A stretch of 64,000 bases of DNA from Hymenobacter aerilatus. GTDB lineage: Bacteria; Bacteroidota; Bacteroidia; Cytophagales; Hymenobacteraceae. The stretch lies in NCBI RefSeq assembly GCF_022921095.1, contig NZ_CP095053.1, forward strand, positions 1,344,501 to 1,408,500, in the 5' to 3' direction. Shown in pieces: positions 1 through 8,166 of the stretch. Below the pieces are notes generated by a model. The model saw only the letters and a program-made list of their open reading frames with translations. It was not told the origin of the DNA and did not search any database. How positions within the stretch are numbered: the stretch's first letter is position 1; every line of letters starts with the position of its first letter. Both the position numbers and the translations under genes were made by a program.

Positions 1-1047
1 TGAAACTGGTCGGGCCTGGCAGGTCAGGACGTAGCCTTTTGCCACCTCCTTCTCGGACAGTGAATAGTTTACGTCCATTTCCACCTGGCCGGCCGTCACG
101 CGGGCGCGGCAAGTGCTGCACATGCCGTTTTTGCAGGAGTAGGGCGCATCTACGCCGGTAGCCAGTAGCTCGTCCAAGATGGTATTGCCGTAGTACGACA
201 TCGGCAGTACGTGCATATGGCCGTCGAGCTGCACGGTCACTTGGCTCTGCTGGTCGTCGTGACCGGGAGGTGGGGTAGGGGCGGCGGTAGTGGGCCGAGG
301 CACGCTGGTACCGAACAGCTCGAAATGGATCTTCTCAGGCGCTACGCCGGCTTCTGATAAGGCCGCACGCACATCCTGAATCATTTGCTCGGGGCCGCAG
401 ATAAAGCACTCGTCGATCTGCGCGGCCGGCACCAGCTTATCCAGAAACTGCCGGACTTTCGCCTGGTCGAGGCGGCCGAAGAATAGGTCTGTGTCGCCCT
501 GCTCGCGGCTGAGGACGTGGTAGACACGTAGGCGCTGTAAGAACGTATTCTTCAGAGCCTCAATGGCTTCTTTGAAAATAATGCTGTTGCGGCCCCGGTT
601 GCCGTACACCAGCGTCACGCGACTGTGGGGCTCCGTGTGCAGCACCGTTTTGATGATGCTCAGAATGGGCGTGATGCCGCTGCCCGCCGCAAAGGCCACG
701 TAGTGTCGGACCTGGGTAGGGAGCAGGTCAGCTGGCCCGAAGTGGCCCGCCGGGGGCATCACCTCCACCATATCGCCGGCGCGTAGTTCGTCCACGGCCA
801 GCTGCGAAAACCGTCCGCCGGGTACTTTCTTCACCGCCACGCGCCACTCGTTGTCTAGCGGGCTGCTGCACAGCGAATAAGAGCGCCGCACCTCCTCGCC
901 GCCTACCTCTCGCCGAAACGTGAGGTACTGCCCCGGCCGAAACTGAAACGCCGCCCGTAGCTCTGCGGGCACGTCCAGCGTGAGGGCCACGCAGTCGGGC
1001 GTTTCGCGGGTGATGTGCTTGATTCTGAGGGTATGAAAGCGGGGCAT
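1..1047 (-). CDS. paaE: Phenylacetyl-CoA epoxidase reductase subunit PaaE-like, 3' end cut by window
   Basis: Electron-transfer subunit that passes electrons from NADPH to the di-iron ring-1,2-phenylacetyl-CoA epoxidase. The reading frame is open to base 1, so 349 codons are visible and only a few residues should be missing. The N-terminal half is a ferredoxin-reductase fold with the FAD motif RSYS at residues 55-58; the NAD(P)-binding region carries GSGITP. The C-terminal domain is a plant-type 2Fe-2S ferredoxin with C305-x4-C310-x2-C313-x29-C343. This order (flavin, NADP, ferredoxin) is that of PaaE. It follows the TetR gene on the same strand with a hairpin repeat between them. Other class IA oxygenase reductases share the layout; other paa genes would have to lie left of the window. 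Confidence 0.8.
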   Translation of the reverse strand, partial: MPRFHTLRIKHITRETPDCVALTLDVPAELRAAFQFRPGQYLTFRREVGGEEVRRSYSLCSSPLDNEWRVAVKKVPGGRFSQLAVDELRAGDMVEVMPPAGHFGPADLLPTQVRHYVAFAAGSGITPILSIIKTVLHTEPHSRVTLVYGNRGRNSIIFKEAIEALKNTFLQRLRVYHVLSREQGDTDLFFGRLDQAKVRQFLDKLVPAAQIDECFICGPEQMIQDVRAALSEAGVAPEKIHFELFGTSVPRPTTAAPTPPPGHDDQQSQVTVQLDGHMHVLPMSYYGNTILDELLATGVDAPYSCKNGMCSTCRARVTAGQVEMDVNYSLSEKEVAKGYVLTCQARPVS

Positions 1048-1070
1048 TTTTCTTTAACTTTTTGGCATTC

Positions 1071-1182
1071 CATCCTGAGCATTCCGCGCATCAAGCGGCG
1101 ACGAAGGACCTTCTCCCGTGAGAACGAGTCGTTGGTGCAGTAGTCGTTCTGCCGTGACAAGGTCCTTGGCAAGCTCAGGATG
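1071..1182. repeat. Family B intergenic hairpin (GAAGGACCTT core), imperfect copy
   Basis: The left side starts CATCCTGAGCATTCC and carries GAAGGACCTTCTC; the right side ends AAGCTCAGGATG. The arms pair imperfectly. The left half is near-identical to the left arm of the copy at 59213-59402. It fills most of the gap between the TetR gene and paaE. Confidence 0.75.
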
Positions 1183-1209
1183 ACAATGTGTAGTAGGCGG
1201 ACTCATAAC

Positions 1210-1791
1210 TTATTTCGCCAAACCATTCAGCAGAACCGTCATGATGTTTTCTTCTAGCTCTTCGGGTGTCACGTTGCGGCCGGGGCGGTACCACAGCTCC
1301 ACCCAGCGCACCGCCGACAGGATGGTGAACAACGCCACCGACACATTGACGGGGTGCAGCTCGCCGGCCGCTATACCTTGCTCGATGAGGGCAGCGAAGC
1401 CCTTTTCGTAGCGTTTGCGGGCGGCTTTGAAATCTTCCAGCCTGTCGCCGGTAAGGTATTTCCAATCGTTGTTGCCCACCGATACGGCCGCGCCGTCCTC
1501 AATCATTAGCTGGATGTGGCGGCCAATCAGCGCCCGAATTTTCTCTACGTACGGCGCTTGCATGTGCTCTACCTCCGTCAGCTGCCTGATATAGGTATCC
1601 GAAATGTGAAAACAAATCAGCTCCAGAATCTCGTCCTTGGATTTGATGTGGTTGTACATACTTGCGGCTTCCATGCCTACCTGAGCCGCCAGGTCGCGCA
1701 TGGATGTGCCGCCAAAACCCTTCAGCTTGAATAGCTTGGCTGCTTCATCCAGGATAAGCTGGCGCTTAGCAGAGTTTGTTCGTTTGCTCAT
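1210..1791 (-). CDS. TetR/AcrR-family transcriptional regulator
   Basis: A 193-residue one-domain repressor. The N-terminal helix-turn-helix lies at about residues 29-48 (GTSMRDLAAQVGMEAASMYN), and the rest is a helical ligand-binding and dimerisation domain. The gene precedes paaE on the same strand, and a 26-bp palindrome sits 63 bp upstream of its start. Autoregulation through that palindrome is therefore likely. By position it could be the regulator of phenylacetate degradation (PaaR-like), sensing an acyl-CoA ester; TetR regulators of fatty-acid genes have similar proteins and operators, so the ligand is inferred. Confidence 0.85.
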   Translation of the reverse strand: MSKRTNSAKRQLILDEAAKLFKLKGFGGTSMRDLAAQVGMEAASMYNHIKSKDEILELICFHISDTYIRQLTEVEHMQAPYVEKIRALIGRHIQLMIEDGAAVSVGNNDWKYLTGDRLEDFKAARKRYEKGFAALIEQGIAAGELHPVNVSVALFTILSAVRWVELWYRPGRNVTPEELEENIMTVLLNGLAK

Positions 1792-1853
1792 GCAACGAGA
1801 CGGATATAATAACTACATAGAACCTGTGTCGCTTGCGCAGCGGCCTAAAGATA

Positions 1854-1879
1854 CTTTAACTAACGAACATTAGTTAAAG
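1854..1879. promoter_or_regulatory. Putative TetR operator palindrome
   Basis: Perfect 10-bp arms CTTTAACTAA and TTAGTTAAAG around the 6-bp centre CGAACA. The core resembles the TAACnAAC-type operators of TetR regulators that respond to acyl-CoA esters. It lies upstream of the TetR gene in an AT-rich stretch where a promoter is expected. Confidence 0.7.
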
Positions 1880-1953
1880 TTGATGCGCTGAAGTGCAGAT
1901 ACAACATAATGCATCTCTACGCCGTGCATTGGCAGGGCGTGCACTCAAACGCC

Positions 1954-2000
1954 GACTGCCCGGCTGTCTGCGCTTGGGAAAGCGCGGCAGCCGGGCAGTC
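1954..2000 (-). terminator. Hairpin downstream of fructose-bisphosphate aldolase
   Basis: 12-bp perfect arms GACTGCCCGGCT and AGCCGGGCAGTC, with further pairing in the loop, 24 bp past the aldolase stop. It has no long T-run, so it is a likely but not canonical terminator. Confidence 0.5.
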
Positions 2001-2023
2001 AAATAACAACAGAAACCCGAAAA

Positions 2024-3106
2024 CTAGGGGCGGCGGTTGATGGCGTTCAAATCCTCGAAAGCGTGCTTGAGACGCTCTACAAAGGTAGTTTCGGCCGAGC
2101 GCAGCCACACGCGGGGGTCGTAGTACTTCTTGTTAGGCGAGTCGGCGCCACTGGGGTTACCAATCTGGCCTTGCAGGTAGCCTTCGTTTTTCACGTAGTA
2201 GTCGCGGATACCCTGCCAGAACGCCCACTGCAGGTCGGTGTCGAGGTTCATCTTCACAGCGCCGTAGCTGATGGCTTCGCGGATTTCCTCACGCGAGGAG
2301 CCCGAACCGCCGTGGAACACGAAGTTGATGGGCTGCGGACCAGTCTTAAAATGCTCCTGCACGTATTCCTGCGAGTTTTTCAGGATGATGGGCTGCAGCT
2401 TCACGTTGCCGGGCTTGTACACACCGTGCACGTTGCCGAACGCAGCTGCAATAGTAAAGCGCGAGCTCACTTTGCTCAGCTCCTCGTAGGCGTAGGCCAC
2501 TTCCGAAGGCTGCGTGTAGAGCTTAGAAGAATCTACGTCGGAGTTGTCGACGCCATCTTCCTCGCCGCCAGTTACGCCTAGTTCAATTTCCAGGGTCATG
2601 CCCAGCTTGTCCATGCGCTCGAGGTAGCGCTTGCAGATTTCGATATTCTCCTCAATTGGCTCTTCCGACAGGTCCAGCATGTGCGAGCTGTAGAGCGGCT
2701 GGCCGTGCGTTTGAAAGTGCTTTTCGCCGGCAGCCAGCAGGCCGTCAATCCAGGGGAGGAGCTTTTTGGCGGCGTGGTCGGTGTGCAGAATCACGGGCAC
2801 ATCGTAGAGAGCAGCCATCTGGTGTACGTGCTGAGCGCCCGAAATAGCGCCGGCAATGCTGGCGCGCTGATCGGAGTTGGACACGTATTTCCCCGCAAAA
2901 AACTGCGCGCCGCCGTTTGAGAACTGCACAATCACAGGCGAATTCACTTCGTGAGCGGCTTCCAGCACGCCATTCACGGTGTTGCTACCCGTCACGTTCA
3001 CGGCGGGTAGGGCGAAGGCGTTATCCTTGGCGTATTGGAACAACGACTGTACTTCGTCGCCGTGGAGCACACCAGCGCGCAGCTTGGTTAGGGTTTGGTC
3101 GGCCAT
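2024..3106 (-). CDS. fbaA: Class II fructose-bisphosphate aldolase
   Basis: Zinc-dependent glycolytic and gluconeogenic enzyme that splits fructose 1,6-bisphosphate into dihydroxyacetone phosphate and glyceraldehyde 3-phosphate. The 360-residue protein closely follows the E. coli FbaA type: HTDHAAKKLLPW (zinc and catalytic region), IELGVTGGEEDGVDN, AFGNVHGVYKPGNV and the phosphate-binding FHGGSGS. The frame is open another 36 codons upstream, but the chosen start gives the MADQTLTKLRAGVL N-terminus expected for the family, and a -7 box lies 45 bp upstream of it, inside the longer version. It stands alone as a single-gene unit. Confidence 0.95.
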   Translation of the reverse strand: MADQTLTKLRAGVLHGDEVQSLFQYAKDNAFALPAVNVTGSNTVNGVLEAAHEVNSPVIVQFSNGGAQFFAGKYVSNSDQRASIAGAISGAQHVHQMAALYDVPVILHTDHAAKKLLPWIDGLLAAGEKHFQTHGQPLYSSHMLDLSEEPIEENIEICKRYLERMDKLGMTLEIELGVTGGEEDGVDNSDVDSSKLYTQPSEVAYAYEELSKVSSRFTIAAAFGNVHGVYKPGNVKLQPIILKNSQEYVQEHFKTGPQPINFVFHGGSGSSREEIREAISYGAVKMNLDTDLQWAFWQGIRDYYVKNEGYLQGQIGNPSGADSPNKKYYDPRVWLRSAETTFVERLKHAFEDLNAINRRP

Positions 3107-3151
3107 AGGGCAAAATATAGAGGCAATGAAAAAAAGAATCCGTGGGAGCGT

Positions 3152-3159
3152 CAAACCTA
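3152..3159 (-). promoter_or_regulatory. Bacteroidota -7 box for aldolase
   Basis: Reads TAGGTTTG on the minus strand, matching TAnnTTTG, 45 bp upstream of the aldolase ATG. I do not see a clear -33 element. It supports the shorter start. Confidence 0.45.
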
Positions 3160-3381
3160 CGAAAACCGGCTCGTAGTTGCTAATAAACCACTGAGACAGC
3201 CATTCGGCTGACAATATAACAACAACAGGCAGTTGCTATCGTTTGGAAAAATTGCGGCTAAGACGTAACAATTCGGTAACGTTCAACGTGTGTCGGGCAT
3301 AACCTACCGGCTACTGTAGGGCTTTTCGGTGCCTTGCGGCCACCACGCTACCGCCTTTTTTTCGTTCCGCAATCTGTATTT

Positions 3382-4212
3382 ATGCGTGCATTTGTATCTC
3401 GCAGCCTGGTTGGGCTGGCCTTGTGGCTTTCGGTTTTCACGCCTTCGCTGGCTCAAGTAGTACCGGCCCCGACTACACCCATCACGCCGGCCGACACCGT
3501 TACGCACCCCTACGAAAATCCCAACGGTATTCCGGCCCCGCCGGCCGTGCGGCCACCGTGGTACAAGGGTAAGCTGGTGCGCGCCTCCATCGTGCCAGCC
3601 ATCCTGATTACCTACGGCGCTACTACCATCAACGGCAACGGATTGTACAGCAGCTACCAGGCCAACCGCGACATTCGTAAGCTGTTCCCTACCTTCCGCA
3701 CCAAGGCCGATGATATTCTGATTTTTGCGCCCTACTTGGAGCTGGGCGCCGTGCTACTGGCCGGCGTCGAGTCGCGCGACGACAACCTGAACATCGGCCT
3801 GGTGATTCTCAAGAGCGAGGCTATTATGCTCAGCAGCGTGTTTGCGCTAAAAAACCTTACTAAAATCCGCCGGCCCGATAATTCCGATATGCTGTCGTTT
3901 CCCTCAGGGCACACGGCGCAGGCATTTTTGGCAGCCAGCATCGTGCACAACGAGTTTCGGCACAAAAGCCAGTGGTATGGCATTGGCGCCTACACTATTG
4001 CTACCAGCGTGGCCGCGCTGCGCATGATCAACAGCAAGCACTGGCAGAGCGACGTATTTGCCGGCGCGGGCATCGGCATCTTGTCGGCGCACGTGGGCTA
4101 CCTCACGCACCGCAACCGCTGGGGCCGCAAGCCCATTCTACCCAAAGGCATGAGCTTTTCGCCTACCTGGCAGTACAACGCACCCGGTTTGGGCATGGTG
4201 TGGCAGCTGTGA
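3382..4212 (+). CDS. Secreted or periplasmic PAP2-family phosphatase
   Basis: 276 residues with an N-terminal signal peptide (MRAFVSRSLVGLALWLSVF, cleavage near SLAQ). All three PAP2 motifs are present: K157-x6-R164-P165, P174-S-G-H177, and R214-x5-H220-x3-D224. These residues form the phosphatase active site of the phosphatidic acid phosphatase 2/haloperoxidase superfamily. The substrate is probably a lipid phosphate such as undecaprenyl pyrophosphate or phosphatidylglycerophosphate, which the sequence does not decide. An in-frame upstream start exists, but it would bury the signal peptide. A large hairpin follows the stop. Confidence 0.85.
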   Translation: MRAFVSRSLVGLALWLSVFTPSLAQVVPAPTTPITPADTVTHPYENPNGIPAPPAVRPPWYKGKLVRASIVPAILITYGATTINGNGLYSSYQANRDIRKLFPTFRTKADDILIFAPYLELGAVLLAGVESRDDNLNIGLVILKSEAIMLSSVFALKNLTKIRRPDNSDMLSFPSGHTAQAFLAASIVHNEFRHKSQWYGIGAYTIATSVAALRMINSKHWQSDVFAGAGIGILSAHVGYLTHRNRWGRKPILPKGMSFSPTWQYNAPGLGMVWQL

Positions 4213-4245
4213 TGTGGTTGGATAGTTAAAAGGTAAAGTAGGAAA

Positions 4246-4359
4246 AGCGTCTGTCATCCTGAGCGCAGCGAAGGACCTTTTCACGCTAGAACGTCAGGCA
4301 TCATAGCGACTCGTTCTAGCGTGAAAAGGTCCTTCGCTGCGCTCAGGATGACAGACGCT
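4246..4359. repeat. Family B intergenic hairpin, perfect 48-bp arms
   Basis: Arms at 4246-4293 and 4312-4359 are perfect reverse complements around an 18-nt loop. The core is CATCCTGAGCGCAGCGAAGG then ACCTTTTCACG. It lies between the convergent PAP2 and cytosine deaminase genes and could stop transcription from both sides. Confidence 0.9.
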
Positions 4360-4399
4360 CTCTTAAATCACTATCTCACCATTTCACTATTTCACCACC

Positions 4400-4837
4400 T
4401 TACAGCTCCATAATATCCTCATTCCAGAGGGTAGGCTCGGCTTCGATGAACTCTTGCATCATCTCCACGCACTCGGGAAGGTTGAGGATTTCCACCTCCA
4501 CGCCGTGCGACTGCAAGAACTCCAGCGACTCGCCAAAGGTTTGGGCTTCGCCTACCACTACTTTTGGGATTTTGAACTGCACGATGGTGCCGGCGCACAT
4601 GTAGCAGGGCATCAAAGTAGTGTAGAGCACTGTATCGCGGTAGGTGCGCTGGCGGCCCGCGTTATTGAGGCAGTCCATTTCGCCGTGCAAGATGGGGTTG
4701 CCTTCCTGCACGCGCTTGTTGTGGCCGCTGGCTACCAGCTCGTCGCCGCGGCGCAGCGCGGAGCCGATGGGAATACCGCCTTCTTTCCGGCCAGCGCGGG
4801 CTTCGTCGATGGCGGCTTGCATGAATTTATCTTTCAT
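4400..4837 (-). CDS. Cytosine deaminase, yeast FCY1 type
   Basis: A 145-residue zinc deaminase that probably converts cytosine to uracil for pyrimidine salvage. Zinc ligands and catalytic Glu are visible as H51-G-E53 and P77-C78-Y-M-C81. Length, the HGEMDCLNNAGR segment and the C-terminus (PTLWNEDIMEL) match the small fungal cytosine deaminase rather than the large amidohydrolase CodA or the TadA tRNA deaminases. Guanine deaminase-like nucleoside deaminases are the main alternative. It is a single gene with a family B hairpin downstream. Confidence 0.8.
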   Translation of the reverse strand: MKDKFMQAAIDEARAGRKEGGIPIGSALRRGDELVASGHNKRVQEGNPILHGEMDCLNNAGRQRTYRDTVLYTTLMPCYMCAGTIVQFKIPKVVVGEAQTFGESLEFLQSHGVEVEILNLPECVEMMQEFIEAEPTLWNEDIMEL

Positions 4838-4890
4838 GGGGTAGGGTTTATTGAAGTGGAGTAAAGCTATGCTAGTGGAATATCTAGCAC

Positions 4891-4962
4891 ATCATTTCGA
4901 GCTTGTTAGCGAATCTCGTGTGCTCCCGGCAATTTCTATTTGGCGTCAGCAGGCGAGATTCG
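4891..4962. repeat. Degenerate family C hairpin
   Basis: CGAATCTCG (4910-4918) pairs with CGAGATTCG (4954-4962). The left side, GAGCTTGTTAGCGAATCTCG, resembles the left arm of the intact family C copy at 27332-27422 with a few substitutions. It looks like a decayed copy. Confidence 0.4.
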
Positions 4963-5008
4963 TCATCCGTTCGGCATGACATTCATTGTCTGATCTTTTC
5001 TTACCGAA

Positions 5009-8000
5009 TTACCGTGCGCAAATGCCCCGGTAGGCGCAGTACTGGCACCGGTCCAGGTCGTCGGTTTTGCGGATGGGTTCCAGTGGATCGAGGATGCGAT
5101 GCACCAGCTGGCCCAGCAGCTCCTCGCTGGCCTGGCGAAACGACTGGCCGTCTTCAGTCAGAAACGACATATCGGCCGTGAGCAGGCCACCGGGTAGGTT
5201 GCGCATAGAAAGGATGGCCGCGTCGGCGGCCTGCTGGCCCTCTGCTTCCAGCATAAAGCGGTAGAGCCAGAGCTGCCGCACTTTCTCGGCACCCGAGCTG
5301 GCCTCTAGCAGCAGGCGCTCTACAGCTGCGGTGGCTGGTTCTTTGGCTTTTTGCAGCTTCAGCTCGAAACCTTGCACCATACCGGTTTTGTAATCTACCA
5401 CCCGCAGGCTGCCATTGGGTAGGCGGTCGAGACGGTCGGCGTAGCCGATGAGGCGCACCGGTAGCTTTTCGCCATCGGGCATGGGCACAAATACGGTAGC
5501 AAAAAGCTGTTGCTCCAGCGCATGAATCTGCAGGGGTAGGGTGCCGGGCTGCGTGAGCAGGCTCTCGAAGTAGCGTCGCACCAGTTGCACGGCCACTTGG
5601 CCCAGCACGTAGTTCAGTCCTTCGTCGGCGCGGGCGTGGCGCTCTTTTTCCTCCCGGCGCAGGGCGCGGGCCACTTCTTTGTCGGTTTGCTTAAGGAGGG
5701 CCGGAATATCTTCGGCCGTGAGCGGGCGTTGCTCCTGCACAAAGGGCTGCAAGAGCTTTTCCAGAGCCGCGTGCACCGCCGTGCCGAAGCCATCTACGCC
5801 CAACGTTTCCTCTACCTCCTCAGCCTCTTGAAACCGCGCAATACGGGAGAAATAAAATTGCAACGAGCAGCCCACGAACTGGTTGAGCGCTGAAGGCGAG
5901 AGGCCGCGCTCCAACGCCCCGCGCAGAGCAGCCAGCATCTCGGTGTCTTTAGCAAGCGTGAGGTCGCCCAGTGGAGTTTCCACTACTTCAGTGCCTACGG
6001 GTCGTGTGAGATCTGGCGAGGGTAGGGCAGACGGTACCGTTTCTACTGTCAAATCGCGCAGCTCTAACCGGGAGTTTTGCAGGCGTAAGTCGTTCTCTAT
6101 CTGTAACAAAAAGCGACTACGCTCGCCGGTGCGGCTGCCGTCGGCGCCGGGTAGCACGTGCAGCAAGTCTACGCGGCGGGCGCGCTGCAACAGGCGCCAG
6201 AACTGGTAGGCCGTGGCCGCTTCGTGGTCGGCGTAGGTGGGCATGTTGAACTGCGTGAGCACGTCGTAGGGAAACAGCGACGCGTGGTTTTTGGGGGCCG
6301 GCAACACCCGCTCGTTACAGCTCAAGATGATGATATGGTCGAAGTCCAACGCCCTGGTTTCCAGCAGTCCCATCACTTGCACATCGGCAATGGGCTCACC
6401 GGAAAAGGGTAGGCGAGTGCGGGCCATTTGCTCGTAGAGAAACCGCCGGAACGAGCGTACTGATAGCCGCTGCTCCCGGCAATCAAACACCGAATCGAGC
6501 CGCTTCACCAACGTGAAAAACAGGTACAGGTACTCCGCCTCAATGGCCGAATGCTGGTCCTGATAGGCTTTTTTGAGCAGGTCAATCAGTGTGTAGCAGG
6601 CGGCAATGATGTCGTCGCACGTATCCCAGGTGGCAAACAGCGCCTCTATGAGTGGGTGCTGGCGTCCCATCTCTAGCAGCTCGGTGGAGGGTAGCAGCAC
6701 GGCCTGGCGCCTCACAATTTGGTCGCAGATGCGGTCTAGCAGGCCGCGGGGCTGCTCAGGTTGCTGGTTGAGCCAGTGCTGGTAGCGCCGCAAAAATGGG
6801 TGCGTCAGCAACTTTTGTACAGCCAAATGGTGGTAGCGCGGCACACCGTAGCCCGTTTCCTGTGAGCCTTCCCGAATGCCCGTGAGGTGCACCTCAAACA
6901 GCAAATCGACCAGGTTGAACAGTGGCGTGCTCTGGAAGCTCAGGCCCATGGTCACGTTGTACTCGGGCACGGCATCCAAGGGTAGGCCGTGTAGCACGGG
7001 CAGGAGCAGGGTTTCGTCGGGTAGCACCACGGCTACCTTGGCCTTGGGGTCGAGGCGGCGTGACTCGGCCAGCAGTTGCCCGGCCACTTTGCCCTGCATG
7101 GAGGAGTTGGCTACGCCCACAAACTGCACCTGGCGGGGTAGGCCGCGTAGCAGCTCGGGCAAGCCGTGGCCGGGTACGCCGCCAAACGCCTCGGCGGGCA
7201 GGTCCCAGTCCTTGGCGTAGCGGCGCAGGTGCTGGCCGGCGCGGTTGGGGGAGTTGGGTTCCAAGTAAAACGCGTCACCATCGAACAGCACCTCGGCCCG
7301 GCCGGCTTTGCGCAGGCGCCGGATCAGCCGTTCCTCCGACTTCGAGAGGGTGCCGAGGCCCAGAAACACGTGTTGGGGTAGGGTTTCGCCCGCTTCCAGG
7401 CGGTTTTTCACGCGGCGGGTAGCCAGGCGGTAGGCCAGGCCAGGGTAGGCAAGGTGGTCGTGCTCCATGCGTCGGCGCAAGCGCCAGTACACCTTTTCCA
7501 GGTCGTCCCAAAAGCGAAAATAGGCGGCAGTGGTGCTGTTTTCGGGCGGCGTGAGCGACAAGTCCCAGCGCTCCAGGGCCTTGGCCTGGGTGAGGTATTC
7601 AAAGACTTTCTTCGGATTGGCCAGGTTCTGATCGAGGTTGGAGAAGTCCTGAAGCAGCAGCCCCGACCACCCCACGAATTGGTCGAAATCCAGGTGGGCG
7701 TCGATGTCGCGCAGGATGTCGAACAGCAAGAGTTGCAAGGCAATGGGCTCTTCTACCTGCACACTGGCCAGCTCCACCATGTAGTCTTCCATGGCCGCAA
7801 TGCGTGGGCTCCACACGGCCTGGCCTACCTCGGCGGCCAGCGACAACTCGTTCTTCAGGTACACCACCGCCCGGCGCGTGGGCACCACCACCACCACATC
7901 CGACAACTCGCTGCCGGGGTAGTGCGCCAGCAGGTGGCGTGCAGCCTGAGCGAGGAAGGGGGTAGGGGCGGAAGCGGCAGTAGTGTGCAGGACGGCGGGG

Positions 8001-8017
8001 GCGAGTTCGATATTCAT
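5009..8017 (-). CDS. addB: AddB-like iron-sulfur exonuclease, PD-(D/E)XK family
   Basis: A 1002-residue partner of AddA in double-strand-break end resection and RecA loading. The N-terminal part is a degenerate helicase fold (VVVVVPTRRAVVYLKNEL). The C-terminal RecB-like nuclease carries H749 (GTAVHAALEKLL), D861 (GYADRLD), D875 and K877 (VVDYKTG). Four cysteines placed as in AddB Fe-S nucleases, C717 in GCSLQFYF and C991-x2-C994-x5-C1000 at the very end, would hold a 4Fe-4S cluster that staples the nuclease domain. The matching AddA-like gene is about 22 kb away instead of adjacent. It ends close to a degenerate repeat and starts divergently from the enolase-superfamily gene. Confidence 0.85.
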   Translation of the reverse strand: MNIELAPAVLHTTAASAPTPFLAQAARHLLAHYPGSELSDVVVVVPTRRAVVYLKNELSLAAEVGQAVWSPRIAAMEDYMVELASVQVEEPIALQLLLFDILRDIDAHLDFDQFVGWSGLLLQDFSNLDQNLANPKKVFEYLTQAKALERWDLSLTPPENSTTAAYFRFWDDLEKVYWRLRRRMEHDHLAYPGLAYRLATRRVKNRLEAGETLPQHVFLGLGTLSKSEERLIRRLRKAGRAEVLFDGDAFYLEPNSPNRAGQHLRRYAKDWDLPAEAFGGVPGHGLPELLRGLPRQVQFVGVANSSMQGKVAGQLLAESRRLDPKAKVAVVLPDETLLLPVLHGLPLDAVPEYNVTMGLSFQSTPLFNLVDLLFEVHLTGIREGSQETGYGVPRYHHLAVQKLLTHPFLRRYQHWLNQQPEQPRGLLDRICDQIVRRQAVLLPSTELLEMGRQHPLIEALFATWDTCDDIIAACYTLIDLLKKAYQDQHSAIEAEYLYLFFTLVKRLDSVFDCREQRLSVRSFRRFLYEQMARTRLPFSGEPIADVQVMGLLETRALDFDHIIILSCNERVLPAPKNHASLFPYDVLTQFNMPTYADHEAATAYQFWRLLQRARRVDLLHVLPGADGSRTGERSRFLLQIENDLRLQNSRLELRDLTVETVPSALPSPDLTRPVGTEVVETPLGDLTLAKDTEMLAALRGALERGLSPSALNQFVGCSLQFYFSRIARFQEAEEVEETLGVDGFGTAVHAALEKLLQPFVQEQRPLTAEDIPALLKQTDKEVARALRREEKERHARADEGLNYVLGQVAVQLVRRYFESLLTQPGTLPLQIHALEQQLFATVFVPMPDGEKLPVRLIGYADRLDRLPNGSLRVVDYKTGMVQGFELKLQKAKEPATAAVERLLLEASSGAEKVRQLWLYRFMLEAEGQQAADAAILSMRNLPGGLLTADMSFLTEDGQSFRQASEELLGQLVHRILDPLEPIRKTDDLDRCQYCAYRGICAR

Positions 8018-8166
8018 CTTTAGTAAAGATACCTGGCTCTTCTCAATGTCTGGCTGCTGTTATCTGTTCCAATTGCTACCAACTTCATGCTCAAACAACT
8101 GCGGAGTGAGTCGCGAGAAGATACTGAAACCAGATTCAACTCTACTTACCAAACTCCACCGGCCGT

